Shown piece after piece: positions 40,975 to 52,000 of a stretch of 64,000 nucleotides of DNA (positions are counted from its first letter, which is position 1; each line of letters starts with the position of its first letter). The notes below the pieces were generated by a model, which did not search any database, was not told where the DNA came from, and saw only the letters and a program-made list of their open reading frames with translations. A program made the translations under genes and the position numbers. The DNA is from Photobacterium frigidiphilum (GTDB lineage Bacteria; Pseudomonadota; Gammaproteobacteria; Enterobacterales; Vibrionaceae): assembly GCF_003025615.1 (NCBI RefSeq), contig NZ_PYMJ01000012.1, positions 79,027 through 143,026 of the forward strand, read 5' to 3'.

Positions 40975-43551
40975 ATGACGAAAACAACAGACACGTCACC
41001 AGATGTTCAAGACATGGTGGCACAAGCAGATACTGGTGCACGAAACCCCGCTGGTATTGCTGGGCGTATTTTATGGTTAGTTCCACTGTGTTGGTCACTA
41101 TTCCAATTATGGTACGCATCACCGCTCCCATTTATTTTTAACTTTGGCATCCTTAACGATACCGAAGCGCGTTCAGTACACCTCTCTTTTGCTATTTTTC
41201 TTGCGTTTACTGCTTACCCTGCTCTAAAAAACTCGCCACGCGATCATATTCCAGTCGTTGATTGGATCCTGGCGTTAGCGGGCAGTTTTGCCGCTGGTTA
41301 TATCTACATTTTCTATACCAGCCTCGCTGAACGTTCAGGCGCTCCTACTCAAATAGATATTGTGGTTGCAGTAATGGGTATGATCCTGTTACTTGAAGCT
41401 ACTCGCCGTGCGCTAGGCCCACCTCTGATGGTTGTCGCAGCAGTCTTCTTGCTGTACACCTTTGGTGGTCCACATATGCCAGATGTTATTGCACATAAAG
41501 GGGCTAGTCTAAATAAGGCAATGTCTCATTTGTGGCTAACTACAGAAGGGGTATTTGGTGTTGCACTTGGCGTATCAACCTCTTTCGTTTTCTTATTTGT
41601 ATTATTTGGTGCAATGCTAGAGCGAGCAGGGGCTGGCGCTTATTTCATTAAAGTCGCGTTTTCTTTATTAGGCCATATGCGTGGTGGCCCAGCAAAAGCC
41701 GCCGTTGTTGCATCAGGTTTATCAGGATTAGTATCAGGCTCATCGATCGCGAACGTTGTTACCACCGGTACCTTTACAATCCCATTGATGAAGCGCGTCG
41801 GATTCTCTGGCGAAAAAGCCGGTGCCGTTGAAGTAGCAGCGTCGACTAATGGTCAGCTTACTCCACCAATCATGGGTGCAGCGGCATTCTTAATGGTTGA
41901 GTATGTCGGTATTTCTTATGTAGAAGTTATTAAAGCTGCAATTTTACCTGCATTAATTTCGTATATTGCTTTGCTATACATTGTTCACCTTGAAGCCTGT
42001 AAAGCAGGTATGACAGGGCTACCACGTCGTTATAAGCCAACCATGGCGCAAAGCTTACTATCCTTTGTGGTCACGATACTGGGTCTGATTGTGATCAGCG
42101 GGGCAGTTTATTACGGTATCGGCTGGACAAAAGATGTGTTCGGTGCGGCTGCAACCCCAATGATTGCTGTGGCTATTTTAGTTGCCTATATTGCTTTGAT
42201 AAAAGTCTCTGCTAGCTATCAAGATCATACGATGGAAAACCCAGATGAAGAACTGACAGAGGTACCGGAACCAGGTCCCACCATCAAGTCTGGTTTGTAT
42301 TTCTTATTGCCTATCGTGGTACTGGTTTGGTGCTTAACCGTTGAACGCTTTTCTCCTGGTCTTTCGGCATTTTGGGCAACCATCTTTATGGTTTTCATTT
42401 TATTAACACAGCGCCCATTATTGGCACTGTTTAATAAAGAGAAAACACTCACCGATGCCGCACGCGAAGGGGCTAATGATCTCATCGAAAGCCTTGTTTC
42501 TGGTGGTAGAAACATGATCGGTATCGGTGTCGCAACAGCAGCTGCTGGTGTCGTGGTAGGCGTAGTAACACTAACGGGTATCGGCTTGGTAATGACTGAT
42601 TTTGTCGAGTTCATTTCAGGCGGAAACATCATGCTAATGCTGCTATTTACGGCAATTATTAGCTTAATATTAGGGATGGGACTGCCAACAACCGCGAACT
42701 ACATTGTGGTATCAACGCTAATGGCACCCGTTATTGTGACGCTTGGGGCACAAAGCGGGCTCATTATCCCGTTAATTGCAGTGCACCTATTCGTATTCTA
42801 TTTTGGTATTCTTGCCGACGATACGCCACCTGTAGGTCTTGCCGCCTTTGCTGCAGCAGCAATTGCAAAATCTGACCCCATAAGAACGGGTATTCAAGGC
42901 TTTACCTACGATATTCGAACGGCAATTTTGCCCTTTATGTTTATCTTCAACACGCAATTATTGTTGATCGACATTGATTCCTGGTGGCACTTAACCCTTA
43001 CTATCGTATCAGCCGTTATAGCAATGTTAACCTTCTCAGCTGCGACACAAGGTTGGTGGTTTACCAAAACAAAATGGTGGGAAGTCGCATTACTCCTCTT
43101 AATTACCTTCTCATTATTCCGCCCTGGTTATTGGTGGGATATGGTCTACGATGCCAAGCATGAAATGCCAGGTACATTGATCGTAGACGCTGCAGATAAG
43201 TTAGCGGTTGGCCAGCCCCTTGAATTACAAGTCAGTGGTGAGAACCTAGAAGGTAAATATATTACTAAGCATGTACTGCTACCATTTGATGAAGATGCTA
43301 TTGATCCCAATGATCGCATTGCATCAACTGGGCTGATGCTGCGTCAAGACGGTGAAAAAATGATTGTTGATATGATCGAATTTGGTAGCCCTGCAGAAGC
43401 TGCAGGTATCGACTTTGATTGGGAAATCACAAAAGTGAGCCTTCCAGCAGTCAGACCAATGAAAGAATGGGTTTTTGTTCCCACTTTACTTCTCTTAGGT
43501 GCTTTAGGATGGAACCAACGCCGACGAGCAAAAGCTGAATTGACAAAATAA
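40975..43551 (+). CDS. TRAP transporter fused permease (DctQM) with C-terminal DUF3394
   Basis: Inner-membrane component of the TRAP carrier, 858 aa. Small (DctQ-like, about 30-165) and large (DctM-like, about 165-690) subunits are fused, as usual for TAXI systems. Conserved segments include GGPAKAAVVASGLSGLVSGSSIANVVTTGTF and GMGLPTTANYIVVSTLMAPV. The C-terminal part (about 690-830) is soluble between two helices and matches DUF3394, with a PDZ-like stretch (MIEFGSPAEAAGIDFDWEI). It ends in a positively charged tail (NQRRRAKAELTK). Sodium-driven uptake is expected from the family. Confidence 0.94.
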   Translation: MTKTTDTSPDVQDMVAQADTGARNPAGIAGRILWLVPLCWSLFQLWYASPLPFIFNFGILNDTEARSVHLSFAIFLAFTAYPALKNSPRDHIPVVDWILALAGSFAAGYIYIFYTSLAERSGAPTQIDIVVAVMGMILLLEATRRALGPPLMVVAAVFLLYTFGGPHMPDVIAHKGASLNKAMSHLWLTTEGVFGVALGVSTSFVFLFVLFGAMLERAGAGAYFIKVAFSLLGHMRGGPAKAAVVASGLSGLVSGSSIANVVTTGTFTIPLMKRVGFSGEKAGAVEVAASTNGQLTPPIMGAAAFLMVEYVGISYVEVIKAAILPALISYIALLYIVHLEACKAGMTGLPRRYKPTMAQSLLSFVVTILGLIVISGAVYYGIGWTKDVFGAAATPMIAVAILVAYIALIKVSASYQDHTMENPDEELTEVPEPGPTIKSGLYFLLPIVVLVWCLTVERFSPGLSAFWATIFMVFILLTQRPLLALFNKEKTLTDAAREGANDLIESLVSGGRNMIGIGVATAAAGVVVGVVTLTGIGLVMTDFVEFISGGNIMLMLLFTAIISLILGMGLPTTANYIVVSTLMAPVIVTLGAQSGLIIPLIAVHLFVFYFGILADDTPPVGLAAFAAAAIAKSDPIRTGIQGFTYDIRTAILPFMFIFNTQLLLIDIDSWWHLTLTIVSAVIAMLTFSAATQGWWFTKTKWWEVALLLLITFSLFRPGYWWDMVYDAKHEMPGTLIVDAADKLAVGQPLELQVSGENLEGKYITKHVLLPFDEDAIDPNDRIASTGLMLRQDGEKMIVDMIEFGSPAEAAGIDFDWEITKVSLPAVRPMKEWVFVPTLLLLGALGWNQRRRAKAELTK

Positions 43552-43572
43552 CGACTCAGCATAACAGTCTAA

Positions 43573-43604
43573 GCTCTAAAGGGAGTATCCATTTCCTTTA
43601 GAGC
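43573..43604 (+). repeat. Hairpin between TRAP permease and Usp genes
   Basis: GCTCTAAAGG, 12-nt loop, CCTTTAGAGC: a perfect 10-bp stem between the permease stop and the Usp start. It is the second intercistronic hairpin of this operon. Confidence 0.55.
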
Positions 43605-43626
43605 CCATACAATTATAGAGAATAAT

Positions 43627-44073
43627 ATGTATAAGCAAATTTTGGTTCCTGTTGATCTAAATGAAAAAGGTTTTGCAGACAAGGCGGTTGAGTTGGCGGT
43701 TTGGCATGCAAAACAATCTAACGCGACGATTCATTTATTGAATGTATTACCCGGTATTCACATGTCGTTGGTATCGAGCTACTTCCCCAAAGATGCTGCT
43801 CGTAAAATGATGCAAGATACTCAAAATCAACTCAAAGTATTTGCAGAACAATATATCCCTGCTGAAGTATTACATCATCAGCATGTTTGTGAAGGCAAAA
43901 CCTGGACAACGATTCTTGAGTATTCAGAGAAAATTGGTGCCGACCTCATCATCATGCCAAGCCATAAACGCTCGAAAATCGATCGCGTAATGCTCGGCTC
44001 TGTCGCTTCAAAAGTCGTCGAAAATTCACCAATTAATGTCTTGGTATTAAAGCCGCAGGCTCACCTTAAATAA
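43627..44073 (+). CDS. Universal stress protein (UspA family)
   Basis: Cytoplasmic 148-aa Usp-fold protein. It begins MYKQILVPVDLNEKGFADKAVELAVWHAK and ends with the nucleotide-binding pattern GADLIIMPSHKR...IDRVMLGSVASKVVENSPINVLVLK; the G-2x-G-9x-G(S/T) element is modified (MLGSVASKV...SPINV), and ATP binding is uncertain. Usp genes often follow TRAP permeases (TeaD of Halomonas is the studied example), so a regulatory role on the transporter is plausible. Confidence 0.9.
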   Translation: MYKQILVPVDLNEKGFADKAVELAVWHAKQSNATIHLLNVLPGIHMSLVSSYFPKDAARKMMQDTQNQLKVFAEQYIPAEVLHHQHVCEGKTWTTILEYSEKIGADLIIMPSHKRSKIDRVMLGSVASKVVENSPINVLVLKPQAHLK

Positions 44074-44090
44074 GTGGAAACAAGACAAAT

Positions 44091-44116
44091 AAAAAGCCCA
44101 CAACCTGGGCTTTTTT
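44091..44116. terminator. Bidirectional terminator (usp / ubiX)
   Basis: AAAAAGCCCA-CAACC-TGGGCTTTTTT between the converging usp and ubiX genes. Confidence 0.93.
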
Positions 44117-44128
44117 CAATAATAAGCG

Positions 44129-44749
44129 CTATTTTTTTCGCTGATCATACCCCCAGCGAGGAACAAGACCTTGCTCAACGCCTAAATGATCCAGCATTCT
44201 TGCGACCATAAAATCAACAAGATCATCGATGGATTCAGGCTGATGATAAAACCCCGGAGCCGCGGGCATTATTGTCACGCCCATTTTTGATAGCTTCAGC
44301 ATATTCTCAAGATGAAGAGTGGAAAATGGTGTTTCTCGTACCACCATTAATAACTGACCACGCTCCTTCATAACAACATCGGCTGCACGTTCTAACAGAT
44401 TGTCAGACATACCGTGTGCGACAGATGCTAGCGTGCCAGCAGAGCAAGGGCATATAACCATTTTCTTCGGTGCCGCAGAGCCTGAAGCTACTGGCGAGAA
44501 CCAATCGTCTTTACCACACACTGATAATTGACTGGCATCGCACTGTAAATGCTCAACTAAAATCGCTTTTGCAGCATCAGGGCCAGCAGGTAACTTCAAG
44601 CCATGCTCAGTGGCTAGTACCACCCTCGCAGCCGATGAGATCAACAAATACACATGATATTCAGCACCAAGCAAGCACTCTAATAAACGCAAGCCATAAG
44701 GAGCACCAGAAGCGCCAGTCCACGCTAAGGTGATGCGTTTATCTTTCAT
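44129..44749 (-). CDS. ubiX: Flavin prenyltransferase UbiX
   Basis: Makes prenylated FMN, the cofactor of the UbiD decarboxylase in ubiquinone synthesis. 206 aa. FMN-binding features are clear: [20 protein letters not shown] at the N-terminus, [26 protein letters not shown] in the middle, and [18 protein letters not shown], with [23 protein letters not shown] at the C-terminus. It follows mpl by 21 bp on the minus strand. Confidence 0.96.
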   Translation of the reverse strand: MKDKRITLAWTGASGAPYGLRLLECLLGAEYHVYLLISSAARVVLATEHGLKLPAGPDAAKAILVEHLQCDASQLSVCGKDDWFSPVASGSAAPKKMVICPCSAGTLASVAHGMSDNLLERAADVVMKERGQLLMVVRETPFSTLHLENMLKLSKMGVTIMPAAPGFYHQPESIDDLVDFMVARMLDHLGVEQGLVPRWGYDQRKK

Positions 44750-44770
44750 TATTCAAATCCTTAATCACCG

Positions 44771-46129
44771 TTATTTAGCCGCTAAAGCAGCAAGTAACTT
44801 GTCATGAATACCACCAAAACCACCATTACTCATCACTAAAATAGTGTCGCCATCTTTAGCTTCAGTGACAATTTTATCCACCAGCTTATCGAGATCAGCG
44901 TCCGTTGTAGCAGGCTGAGAACAGCCATCGGCAATTTCATTAACTGACCATGGGATAGTGTCTGGTTGATAGATAAATACATAATCAGCGGCATTTAATG
45001 CAGGGGCAATATCCCCTTTATGCACCCCAAGTTTCATCGTATTTGAACGAGGTTCTAGCACTGCAAGAATACGTTGTTCATCGCCGATTTTAGCGCGTAA
45101 ACCACCTAAGGTTAGCTCAATCGCTGTTGGATGATGGGCAAAATCATCATAGACTTTAACGCCTTTCACTTCGCCTTTTAACTCTAAGCGACGCTTGGTA
45201 TTAATAAATGTTGCTAATGCTTCACAGCCCAGATCTGGCGTAACACCAACATGACGCGCCGCTGCGATCGCCATTAATGCATTGCTAACATTATGATCAC
45301 CGACCAAGTCCCAACTTACTGTGCCAGTCATTAAACCATCAAGGTATACATCAAATACACTGCCATCAGCCACTTGCTTTTTCGCAATCCAATGACCATC
45401 GCCTCCGGTAAATTCAAGCTCACTCCAGCACCCCATATCAAGGGTCTGCTGAATACTCTCTACACCTTTGGGTGCCAAAATACGTCCATTACTTGGCACG
45501 GTTCTCACTAAGTGATGAAACTGACGTTGAATGGCTTTCAAATCATCAAAAATATCAGCGTGATCGAACTCCAAATTATTCATAACAAGCGTTCGTGGGT
45601 GATAATGAACAAACTTAGAACGTTTGTCGAAAAAAGCACTATCGTATTCGTCCGCTTCGACAACGAAAAACATGCTTTCACCTAAACGGGCAGAAATACC
45701 AAAGTTGCCAAGTACTCCCCCGACAAGGAAGCCCGGTTCATACCCACAATCTTCAAGGATCCACGCTAACATGCTGGCCGTTGTTGTCTTACCGTGTGTG
45801 CCTGCAACAGCCAGAACCCAACGATCATGTAATAGAAACTCTTGTAGCCACTGGGGGCCAGAGGTATAACGCATATTAGTATTCAGTACATGTTCAACAC
45901 ACGGGTTACCACGGCTCATTGCATTGCCGATAACCACTAAATCAGGCGCAGGGCTTAATTGCGCAGGATCGTACCCCTGAATAATATCAATCCCCTGAGA
46001 TTCAAGTAACGTACTCATCGGGGGATAAACATTGGCATCACTGCCAGTCACTTTATGGCCTAATTGTCTGGCTAGGGTTGCAGCCCCCCCCATAAATGTG
46101 CCGCATATACCTAAAATATGAATGTGCAT
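44771..46129 (-). CDS. mpl: Murein peptide ligase Mpl
   Basis: Recycles peptidoglycan by joining L-Ala-gamma-D-Glu-meso-DAP tripeptide to UDP-MurNAc. 452 aa, Mur ligase architecture: the N-terminal HIHILGICGTFMGGAA, the ATP loop VAGTHGKTTTASMLAW (near residue 110), the central VVEADEYDSAFFDKRSKF and NNLEFDHADIF, and a C-terminal domain with DDFAHHPTAI. Its pairing with fbp (divergent) is the E. coli arrangement. Confidence 0.97.
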   Translation of the reverse strand: MHIHILGICGTFMGGAATLARQLGHKVTGSDANVYPPMSTLLESQGIDIIQGYDPAQLSPAPDLVVIGNAMSRGNPCVEHVLNTNMRYTSGPQWLQEFLLHDRWVLAVAGTHGKTTTASMLAWILEDCGYEPGFLVGGVLGNFGISARLGESMFFVVEADEYDSAFFDKRSKFVHYHPRTLVMNNLEFDHADIFDDLKAIQRQFHHLVRTVPSNGRILAPKGVESIQQTLDMGCWSELEFTGGDGHWIAKKQVADGSVFDVYLDGLMTGTVSWDLVGDHNVSNALMAIAAARHVGVTPDLGCEALATFINTKRRLELKGEVKGVKVYDDFAHHPTAIELTLGGLRAKIGDEQRILAVLEPRSNTMKLGVHKGDIAPALNAADYVFIYQPDTIPWSVNEIADGCSQPATTDADLDKLVDKIVTEAKDGDTILVMSNGGFGGIHDKLLAALAAK

Positions 46130-46323
46130 AACGTCTGGCTCACTGGCTAAATTAAGGTCATTTCACGCTTTTGTATTACTTCGTTACCATAAAAAAGATC
46201 TTTCTATACAATTTGTCATATACAAACAGGTAACACTTTATAAAACAGGTACGCAAAATTGTCCATTCGAGACATTGTACCTGACATAAACGCCCCAGTG
46301 ACAACTTGATGCAAGGATTGTAC

Positions 46324-47340
46324 ATGCCCAATATGAAAACTCTTGGTGAGTTCATCGTAGAGAAACAAAATGACTTCCCCCATGCTAGCGGTGATCTATC
46401 ATCACTGTTAGGCTCGATAAAACTTGCAGCAAAGATCGTCAACCGTGAAATCAACAAAGCTGGATTAGTTGACATCACCGGTGCCGTAGGCAGCGAAAAT
46501 GTTCAGGGTGAAGAACAGCAAAAGCTTGACCTGTATGCCAACGATAAATTCAAGGCGGCAATGGAAGCTCGTGACCAAGTATGTGGTGTGGCGAGTGAAG
46601 AAGAAGATGAAGCGGTTACGTTCAATAAAGAGCTAAATCGCAATGCTAAATATGTCATCTTAATGGACCCACTTGATGGTTCTTCAAATATTGACGTTAA
46701 TGTATCTGTCGGTACTATTTTTTCCATTTATCGTCGTGTTTCACCGATTGGCACTACACCCACCCAAGAAGATTTCTTACAGCCAGGTAATCAACAAGTT
46801 GCTGCAGGTTATGTGATCTATGGTTCATCAACCATGTTGGTTTACACCACGGGTAATGGCATTCATGGCTTTACATATGATCCATCATTAGGTGTGTTCT
46901 GCTTATCGCATGAAAATATGCAGATCCCTGAAGATGGACAAATATACTCAATAAACGAAGGCAACTACATTCGTTTCCCACAAGGGGTTAAAAAGTACAT
47001 CAAGTTCTGCCAAGAAGATGTACCAGCAGATAACCGCCCTTACACTTCTCGTTATATTGGCTCTTTAGTCTCAGATTTTCATCGTAATCTGCTAAAGGGT
47101 GGTATTTATATGTACCCAAGTACGGCAATGTATCCAAACGGAAAGCTCCGCTTATTGTATGAATGTAACCCTATGGCATTTTTGATGGAACAAGCCGGTG
47201 GTGTTGCTTCAGATGGCAAAAATCGCATCTTGGACATCATACCAACCGAGTTGCATCAGCGTGTTCCCTTCTTCGTTGGCTCAACCAATATGGTTAAGCA
47301 AGTTGAATCATTTATAGAAGAATACCCAGAGCAACACTAA
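46324..47340 (+). CDS. fbp: Fructose-1,6-bisphosphatase class I
   Basis: Gluconeogenic hydrolysis of fructose 1,6-bisphosphate to fructose 6-phosphate. From the ATG at 46324 (AAGGA 6 nt upstream) the product is 338 aa, starting [20 protein letters not shown]. Upstream in-frame TTG/ATG codons at 46306-46309 sit before the ribosome site. The metal-binding [19 protein letters not shown] motif (near residue 115), [22 protein letters not shown] and KASDGK-like [12 protein letters not shown] are present. Confidence 0.97.
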   Translation: MPNMKTLGEFIVEKQNDFPHASGDLSSLLGSIKLAAKIVNREINKAGLVDITGAVGSENVQGEEQQKLDLYANDKFKAAMEARDQVCGVASEEEDEAVTFNKELNRNAKYVILMDPLDGSSNIDVNVSVGTIFSIYRRVSPIGTTPTQEDFLQPGNQQVAAGYVIYGSSTMLVYTTGNGIHGFTYDPSLGVFCLSHENMQIPEDGQIYSINEGNYIRFPQGVKKYIKFCQEDVPADNRPYTSRYIGSLVSDFHRNLLKGGIYMYPSTAMYPNGKLRLLYECNPMAFLMEQAGGVASDGKNRILDIIPTELHQRVPFFVGSTNMVKQVESFIEEYPEQH

Positions 47341-47347
47341 TAAAATA

Positions 47348-47376
47348 ACAGCAGGTTGTGCATTACAACCTGCTGT
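47348..47376 (+). terminator. fbp terminator-like hairpin
   Basis: ACAGCAGGTTGT-GCATT-ACAACCTGCTGT, a perfect 12-bp stem 7 bp after the fbp stop, followed by ACTTCAT instead of a full T-run. Confidence 0.65.
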
Positions 47377-47559
47377 ACTTCATCCAGATACATGTTCAAT
47401 GAAAGCCTGTTCATTGAATAATATAGAGATAGGTCAGTCTTTTTACTTGTTTCTTTCTAAAGCTAATCGTTAACCACCAATTTTCTTTTTTTTTCAGATT
47501 CACTGGTTATAATCCTTATATCTACAACATTTTATTAACGTAATATAAGGAAGTTAATC

Positions 47560-48090
47560 ATGAGCCTGAATCAGGTACCAGCAGGAAAGGATATTCCTGA
47601 AGACATTTATGTTGTTATTGAAATCCCAGCCAATGCTGATCCAATCAAATATGAAGTAGATAAAGATACTGGTGCCATTTTTGTCGATCGCTTTATGTCA
47701 TCCCCAATGTTCTATCCATGTAACTATGGTTATGTTAATGACACGCTATCGTTAGACGGTGATCCTGTTGATGTATTAGTGCCAACACCTTATCCATTAG
47801 TGCCAGGCGCTGTTATTCGTTGCCGTCCTGTTGGCGTGCTAAAAATGTCAGATGAATCAGGTGAAGATGCAAAAATAGTGGCTGTTCCACACAGTAAATT
47901 AAGCAAAGAGTATGATCATATCCAAGATGTAAATGATCTACCTGAGCTGCTTAAAGCACAAATCAGCCACTTCTTTGAACGTTACAAAGAGCTCGAAGTC
48001 GGTAAATGGGTAAAGGTCGACGGATGGGAAGATGCCGCAGCTGCCAAAGAAGAGATAATGACATCTTTTAAACGTGCTCAAGAAAAATAA
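47560..48090 (+). CDS. ppa: Inorganic pyrophosphatase (family I)
   Basis: Hydrolyses pyrophosphate and so drives biosynthetic reactions. 176 aa, as E. coli Ppa. Substrate and metal residues appear in [43 protein letters not shown] (the D-G-D-P-V-D-V signature) and DEDAKI-like [10 protein letters not shown]. An AAGGAAG ribosome site precedes the ATG. A hairpin with one G-T pair follows at 48111-48134. Confidence 0.98.
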   Translation: MSLNQVPAGKDIPEDIYVVIEIPANADPIKYEVDKDTGAIFVDRFMSSPMFYPCNYGYVNDTLSLDGDPVDVLVPTPYPLVPGAVIRCRPVGVLKMSDESGEDAKIVAVPHSKLSKEYDHIQDVNDLPELLKAQISHFFERYKELEVGKWVKVDGWEDAAAAKEEIMTSFKRAQEK

Positions 48091-48110
48091 TACTCATATC
48101 GTTTTCAAGT

Positions 48111-48134
48111 AAACGCTTCTATTTAGAGGCGTTT
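48111..48134 (+). terminator. ppa terminator-like hairpin
   Basis: AAACGCTTCT-ATTT-AGAGGCGTTT, a 10-bp stem with one G-T pair, 20 bp after the ppa stop, ending in a short T-rich run. Confidence 0.65.
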
Positions 48135-48170
48135 ATATTCATCCTTAGCATTACAGAAAGAGCATTCCCC

Positions 48171-48560
48171 GTGAGAATATATTCCTCTTTTATATCGGCA
48201 TTATTGTTGTTAACCAGCCTCACGATAACAAGCGTGCAGGCAGAAGTTGTTACAGCTGAAGAATTTTGGCAGCATTACAATACAGGCAACCCAATATTGA
48301 TTGATGTCCGTTCTAATGACGAGTTTATGGCAGGTCACCTCCCTCAATCTATTAATATCCCCTTCGATAAAATAGAATCAATTACGTCTTTCTCTGATGA
48401 TAAATCTCAAATAATTTTATTATATTGCAGATCAGGTCGACGAGCCGAGATAGCGGAGCAAACATTGAAAGAATTGGGGTATAACCATATTTATAATGGC
48501 GAAAATTACCAAAAGCTTCTTGTCGCAATGCCTGAATCTATCAGTAACGGTAAAAAATAA
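48171..48560 (+). CDS. Periplasmic rhodanese-like protein
   Basis: Single-domain sulfurtransferase-fold protein, 129 aa with a signal peptide (YSSFISALLLLTSLTITSVQA), so it acts in the periplasm. The rhodanese core (about 30-120) has LIDVRSNDEFMAGHLPQSINIP and the active-site loop LLYCRSGRRAEIA with the catalytic cysteine at its start (CRSGRR). Similar to the PspE type. The start is GTG at 48171; an AAAGAG element lies about 9 nt upstream. Physiological sulfur donor unknown. Confidence 0.88.
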   Translation: MRIYSSFISALLLLTSLTITSVQAEVVTAEEFWQHYNTGNPILIDVRSNDEFMAGHLPQSINIPFDKIESITSFSDDKSQIILLYCRSGRRAEIAEQTLKELGYNHIYNGENYQKLLVAMPESISNGKK

Positions 48561-48633
48561 GACACGATAATTCGCATGTTCATGCCTTTTCTTTATTCAT
48601 TACTGATTATTTATCCGTTAATTCTGCACAAGC

Positions 48634-49002
48634 TTACTGACGATGCTTTACATACACATTCCAATCACCCGTCATAATCTGTGGGCAACCTTGAATAGAT
48701 AATTGGTACACATATACCCACGCTTTACCCCATACCGTCGATACGAGGTGGCGATCGTATAAAGTAGGATATTCCTCTAAACGGTCCAATGCCTGTAACG
48801 TCAAACCATCAACTTTATACACCTCGCCATATAAAGGTAAGGTGCTGTCATGATTTTTAATTAAAGCCGGATATAGCCCTAAATCATAAAGGGCGTAACC
48901 ATTATCCAGTTTACAGGCACCAAGAAAACCCGCCTTTTTCAACCAATGATGATTACTTTGACCCGCTCTTAACGTGCCATAAACCAGTACGTTACACGAC
49001 AT
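48634..49002 (-). CDS. ytfP: Gamma-glutamylcyclotransferase-fold protein YtfP
   Basis: About 122 aa of the AIG2/GGCT fold: VLVYGTLRAGQSNHHWL at the N-terminus (the YGTLR nucleotide-like loop), then YALYDLGLYPALI, GEVYKVDGLTLQALDRLEEYP (with the usual catalytic-position acid) and KAWVYVYQ. The ATG at 49002 is chosen; an in-frame GTG at 49014 is an alternative, and neither has a strong ribosome site. It follows tamB as in E. coli. Whether it acts on gamma-glutamyl substrates is not known. Confidence 0.9.
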   Translation of the reverse strand: MSCNVLVYGTLRAGQSNHHWLKKAGFLGACKLDNGYALYDLGLYPALIKNHDSTLPLYGEVYKVDGLTLQALDRLEEYPTLYDRHLVSTVWGKAWVYVYQLSIQGCPQIMTGDWNVYVKHRQ

Positions 49003-49037
49003 TATCGTTACCACACTCGCGACATGAATTAATACGA

Positions 49038-52000
49038 TTAATCAAATTCAAACTGATATAGTAAATCAACAGCACTGTCTAACCCCGATACTGCCTCAAC
49101 ATATAAATCAGTCATTAAGCGATAACGAACGGTAAACTCACCAATAGAGTCAAAGATCCCGACACCGTATTTCACTTGAAGACCAGGGGCAATATACCCC
49201 CCAATAGTGACTTGTGAATCATCACCGGATCCTGCAGTCGAGACACTCAGATCTTGAACTCCTACCGCTTTGCCTACATCACCCACCAGCTGACCACTTC
49301 GCGCTAACCCCATGCCAATCAAAGCGGTTGTCATGGCATTATTATTGTCTCCACCTTCACTATCGATATCTTTACCTTGAAGGATATATGACAGTGCATT
49401 TTGTTGAGGCATTGCTGGGTCTGAAAAAATATCAACTTTCGGTGCATCGGCTGGACCCGTTACTCGAAGACCAGCAATAACATCATCTTCAATATTATCG
49501 GGGTCACGAATGGCTTCAATAGATAGATAAGGCTGATCAGCAGGACCATTAAATAGTATTTGCCCTTTACGAATCACTAACTCTTGACCAAAAGAACGAT
49601 AAGACGACCCTTGTGTGATATTGACTTCACCATAAATCAGTGGGCCTTTTCCTTCTTGTCTAACGCTCAGCTTACCAATAAGGCCCGCTTTAAGTCCAAA
49701 AGCAGATAACTTCACATCATTACCGATATTAACTAAAACATTGGTTTTAATATCAAAGGGAATGCTTTCTTCTTCTTTCACAGGTTTAAGGTTATCACCA
49801 AGAATGATTTCATCATCAGACACTGAAACAGCTGACTGCGGTAATTGCTTAACATTAATACGTCCCCAAGGAATACCTATATTACCAGTAATTTCAGCGC
49901 GTCGAGGCGATACTGAAATCGTCAAATCTGGCGATACTTTTAATGCAACCATGGGGGGAACACTCACTTGAAGTTCCTTACCATTGACATGTAATTGCGT
50001 TTTCCATGCCGCCATATCTTGCCAATCACCCGAACCTCGGATAAGCAACTTACCATCAGGCGTATCAACATTACCTTGTAAGGTTGCGTTATACCCAGCA
50101 AACGACGCTGTTATATCGGCATTGGTAACATCTAAAGGGACTTTTAGCCCAGTAGCCGCTACCTTCGTCACCTTGAATAGACCATTAATTGCGGGGTGTT
50201 TGATGGGACCGGTTACCGTTAAGCTCGTATCAACCTGCCCACCAAATTTATGATAATCCTTAATTACAGGTTCAAGAAAATCAAGCGTAAAACGATCTAT
50301 CTTAATGTTCGCATTTAACTGTTGATCACTTGTGAGCTGTGTAACAGTTGCTTTGCCACTTAAATCACCGTTATTTTTTACAGCGACTAACCAATCCGCA
50401 TTCAGTACATCATTTTTAACTTCAGCATTTAATGAAATGCTATCCCAGCCAACAATAAGAGGATCTTCATCACGGGCCATTTGTTGTAAAACAGAGCCAG
50501 AAGGAAGCTTAATTTGAGCCTTTACATACGGTGATGATTTAGGTGCCCATGTTGCTTCTAAGTTAGCACCCACTTTACCTGTTAACGTTGTTTCTTCGGG
50601 TATAAATGGCTTTATTAAATCAAAATCAAAATCATTGACTGCGACTTTTGCATGACCGGACGCTCCTGCCTCTAGGTTTTCAACTAAGCACAATGATGAT
50701 TTATCTTGTTGCCAACAATGTGCAGCAACATTTGCTAATGCTGTTTTTAAGTTATACCCCAATGCTGTTGGCTTATTCAGTTTCCAAGGGCCGACAGGCG
50801 TCTCGATTTGGGCTTGATTGAGTAGCCCTTGCCAACCAGTACTACGATCAAGCTTACCGATTAATGCTAAATCAGCACTCACAGGATCAGCATTTAAATC
50901 AAGCAACAGCTTATGGTCATCCTCTGTTCCCCGAAATGTAAGATTTAAATCATTAAGCTTAAAAGTATCAAATGTTCCATTTTTGGCATTTAAACGAATA
51001 TCCGCTTTTAATTGGGGAACGGGAGTCACTTCACCAGCCAACTCAAAAGACTCTAAAGCCGCTTGTTCTTGCCAACCTAATGTCTTTCCGCTTAAAGCTA
51101 AATCAATTTTAGGTTCCGCCATTTTTCCAGATAAATTAACGTGACCTTGCACTCGACCACGAAGCCCTGGTAATGATTGTGCTAAATCTGGCGCATCTAT
51201 TTGTGCCGACATCGCCCACTCTTTGGTTAGCTTGCCTTTTGCCATTAAGCCATTTGGTCCATGCTTTAAATTCAGCCCATCGGTTTCTAATTGAACATTA
51301 CCCTTACCACTTCTGTCGTCGGCATCAAGCTGACCGTTTAAAGTAAAAGATTGATCCATAACGACACCATCAATGGCTAACTCAGGCAGTGAAACAAACC
51401 AACCACCTTGTTTAGTTAAACCACCCGAGGTGCGAAATGTTCCACTCAAGTCCCCCTGAGCATCTGGCCATTCAATACCTGGCTGAATATGACTAAAATC
51501 TAATTGCCCTTGCCATTTTACAGCATCTTTCCAGCTTGCATTCGCACTGCCCGTAATAGAGCCACCTAATGTATCGACCTTCAAGCTTTTCAATGCCACC
51601 TTATTTAAGTCACCGTCACCTTTAAGGTTTACAGCAACCGCTGGCATTGGATCTCCATTGATTTTACTTTCCACATTAAATGTAAAGCCATCCAAACTAC
51701 CTTCAGCATTAAGCGTGGTATTTGCTACTTCAAATTCAGCTTTCGTATCAATGGGCCATTGAATGTGTTTACTCGACACTTTCAAATCAAACGGTAATTT
51801 AGGGTCTAATGGTGATAAATCGCCAGCAACAATCGCATCAAGCGTGCCTTTTAAGCTGGCATTTAATGTCAGTTTGGCTAATGAACCCGATGCTTTTAGA
51901 GTAAGGTTATGCCCTTGTAAGGGCTGTAACGCGATATCGGTTACAGCATCAAGCAATAATGGATAATCGCCGGTTAACGTGACATTTGCGGTTGCATCTA

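Noticed and set aside
42225..42632. 135-codon minus-strand frame inside the TRAP permease
   Set aside because: Shadow of a membrane protein gene; low-complexity product with no start signals.
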